Positions 63,999 to 64,000 of a stretch of 64,000 bases of DNA are shown piece after piece (the stretch's first letter is position 1; every line of letters starts with the position of its first letter). The notes beneath the pieces were generated by a model. That model was not told the DNA's origin, did no database searches, and saw only the letters and a program-made list of their open reading frames with translations. Location of the stretch: assembly GCF_030730905.1 (NCBI RefSeq), contig NZ_JAVAMP010000002.1, forward strand, positions 186,001 through 250,000. The letters are read 5' to 3'. Source of the DNA: Chengkuizengella axinellae (GTDB lineage Bacteria; Bacillota; Bacilli; Paenibacillales; KCTC-33759). Made by a program: the position numbers and the translations under genes.

Positions 63999-64000
63999 AC

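Overview
The window is AT-rich, densely coded DNA (about one third G+C by eye) from an endospore-forming member of the Bacillales. The sporulation genes (spoIIAA-AB-sigF, spoVAA/AB/AF, dacB-spmA-spmB, spoIVA, spoVIF, gerW, ypeB), the T-box and FMN riboswitch, AGGAGG-type ribosome sites and frequent TTG/GTG starts all point there. Blocks of gene order match Bacillus subtilis: dacF-spoIIA; rib operon; scpAB; ytfI-ytfJ; dacB-spmAB; resABCDE; gudB-prsW; ypeB-ypfA-ypfB-cmk-ypfD-yphA-der-gpsA-yphE-yphF-spoIVA-hbs; mtrB-hepS-menG-hepT-ndk-cheR. The rearrangement of these blocks, the futalosine-type menaquinone genes and the zinc-ribbon ResB suggest a Paenibacillaceae-like lineage rather than Bacillus itself; that placement is inference.

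Layout. 1-5.1 kb: end of dacF, the spoIIA operon (forespore sigma factor F and its control) and spoVA genes. 5.5-7.3 kb: lysA and a cyclophilin. 7.5-10.2 kb: a minus-strand accessory group (DUF975 membrane protein, AdaA, MFS transporter). 10.6-12.9 kb: secreted immune inhibitor A-type metalloprotease. 13.5-17.6 kb: FMN riboswitch and ribD-ribE-ribBA-ribH. 17.6-20.7 kb: scpA-scpB, ytfI-like, gerW and a lone ATP-synthase-c-like gene. 20.7-23.2 kb: a large membrane-anchored protein of unknown function. 23.4-32.9 kb: dacB-spmA-spmB, a mini amidase, rluB and resABCDE (cytochrome c maturation and redox two-component system). 32.9-36.1 kb: CPBP protease, rhodanese, then T-box and serA. 36.1-38.3 kb: an uncharged Gln/Ala heptad protein, a polysaccharide deacetylase lipoprotein and a small envelope protein. 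38.7-44.3 kb: mecA, glutamate dehydrogenase, prsW, a small zinc-ribbon protein, ypeB, ypfA, ypfB. 44.7-54.2 kb: cmk, plsC, ypfD, yphA, der, plsY, gpsA, spoVIF, yphE, two ferredoxins around a nucleotidyltransferase-like gene, yphF. 54.5-64 kb: spoIVA, hbs, mtrB, and a quinone block (hepS, menG, mqnP, ubiX, mqnA, hepT) followed by ndk and cheR.

The most unusual content is an intergenic family of about 60-bp elements with inverted-repeat ends (at least 13 whole or partial copies). Copies sit a few bases after stop codons, some inside operons. Two loci (after serA and after ypeB) carry the same four-unit array A-B-A'-C. Other points of interest are a stand-alone ATP synthase c-like protein lacking the ion-binding carboxylate, a 97-residue Gln/Ala protein with no charged residue, and replacement of sleB by a small zinc-ribbon gene before ypeB. 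No rRNA, tRNA, insertion sequence, prophage or CRISPR array was seen.
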